From positions 1,317,757 through 1,361,503 of the forward strand of contig BFEA01000286.1 of NCBI GenBank assembly GCA_003427395.1: a stretch of 43,747 nucleotides of DNA. Direction: 5' to 3'. The position numbers and the translations under genes were made by a program. The notes below the pieces were generated by a model. It was not told where the DNA came from. It worked only from the letters and a program-made list of their open reading frames with translations, and searched no databases. The stretch comes from Chara braunii (Eukaryota; Streptophyta; Charophyceae; Charales; Characeae). Of this stretch, positions 43,207 through 43,747 are shown one piece after another; the stretch's first letter is position 1, and each line of letters starts with the position of its first letter.

Positions 43207-43747
43207 ATCCATATGATAGCACGCTTCACTTTCCCCAATTACAAATCAGAAGTCGTAATCATCTGAAACAGGCGAGAGTTCATCAATAAAAGGATACAGA
43301 ATTGCACACAGTGGACAGACAGTCTCACTGGGGGGCTACACACCAAAAACTGGTTATGATGCTTTCCTCTTTTAGGGGTCCTCATCGTTTAAGTATTGCC
43401 TTTTGACACACAACATAGTGTTAGATGTCAAAAGTGGATGGCTTGCTGAACAAGAGTAGAGTAGACCAACACGTCAGTGCATTAGCATCAGCCATTTGGA
43501 GAGGATGGAGCATACTGCCAAAGTTGTTGGTCAAACTGGCTCGGTTACAGTCACGGAGAGCAGTCCCGTCCACAGTCTGTGGAGTTTCAAGAGGATGGCA
43601 ATAGAGAACCTCTGCAGTCCCTGTGTGGGTCAACTGGAATGACTACCCAGCCTTGGTGCAGGGGTGGTGGGACTGGTACTGTATCAAGTTTGCATCATTA
43701 AGGATACCGTGGAACAAAGCTCTGGTGATTGACAACTGTATCCCTGC
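43207..43747. other. Non-coding stretch, no gene recognised
   Basis: Window end. No domain-bearing frame and no obvious exon of the NAXD-like gene. Confidence 0.4.

Overview
This looks like nuclear DNA of a plant-lineage eukaryote. The organism is an inference: my best guess is a charophyte-type streptophyte with large introns and many retrotransposons. The signs are plant-type LINEs (APE-like endonuclease, reverse transcriptase, C-terminal CCHC 'zf-RVT' finger), very long microsatellites, MITE-like foldback elements, a mitochondrial-type rRNA fragment, and only one recognisable host exon. There is an assembly gap at 27697-27771 and a few isolated Ns near 24.5 kb. Almost every open frame belongs to a retroelement or to low-complexity sequence.

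Layout. From 1 to about 12.2 kb the DNA is non-coding and repeat-rich. It holds a GC-rich palindromic start, three tandem hairpins with co-varying stems (842-1047), a degenerate segmental duplication with microsatellites (5451-6930), a chain of short-loop hairpins (9161-9653), two tRNA-like SINE-type fragments, and a 45-bp minisatellite (11867-12249). From 12.24 to 22.75 kb lies a nested pair of LINEs on the minus strand. LINE B (14387-22585, about 8.2 kb, complete but mutated) sits inside the ORF2 of an older copy, LINE A. The 11-bp target-site duplication and restoration of A's reading frame across the gap make this certain.

From 22.75 to 23.76 kb there is a GC-rich, promoter-like stretch followed by a short coding exon on the plus strand with a consensus splice donor. 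Its peptide matches the start of the conserved domain of NAD(P)H-hydrate dehydratase (NAXD/CARKD). I could not find a second exon, so intron 1 would run to the window end or the gene is incomplete. This is the only host gene I can support.

The remaining 20 kb is repeat-rich. It contains a MITE family with GGTCCCACT-type termini (four copies, two of them inside the 3' region of LINE C). It also contains LINE C, a full-length minus-strand element (28634-37106) with a perfect 15-bp target-site duplication. Further on is a block with mitochondrial-like pieces: a group II intron reverse-transcriptase fragment, an intact group II domain V helix (39584-39617), and an LSU rRNA fragment (41126-41214). 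These suggest a decayed nuclear insertion of mitochondrial DNA. Short tandem duplications fill the end of the window.

No complete intact protein-coding gene is present. The LINE ORFs all carry stops and frameshifts, with LINE C the least decayed.
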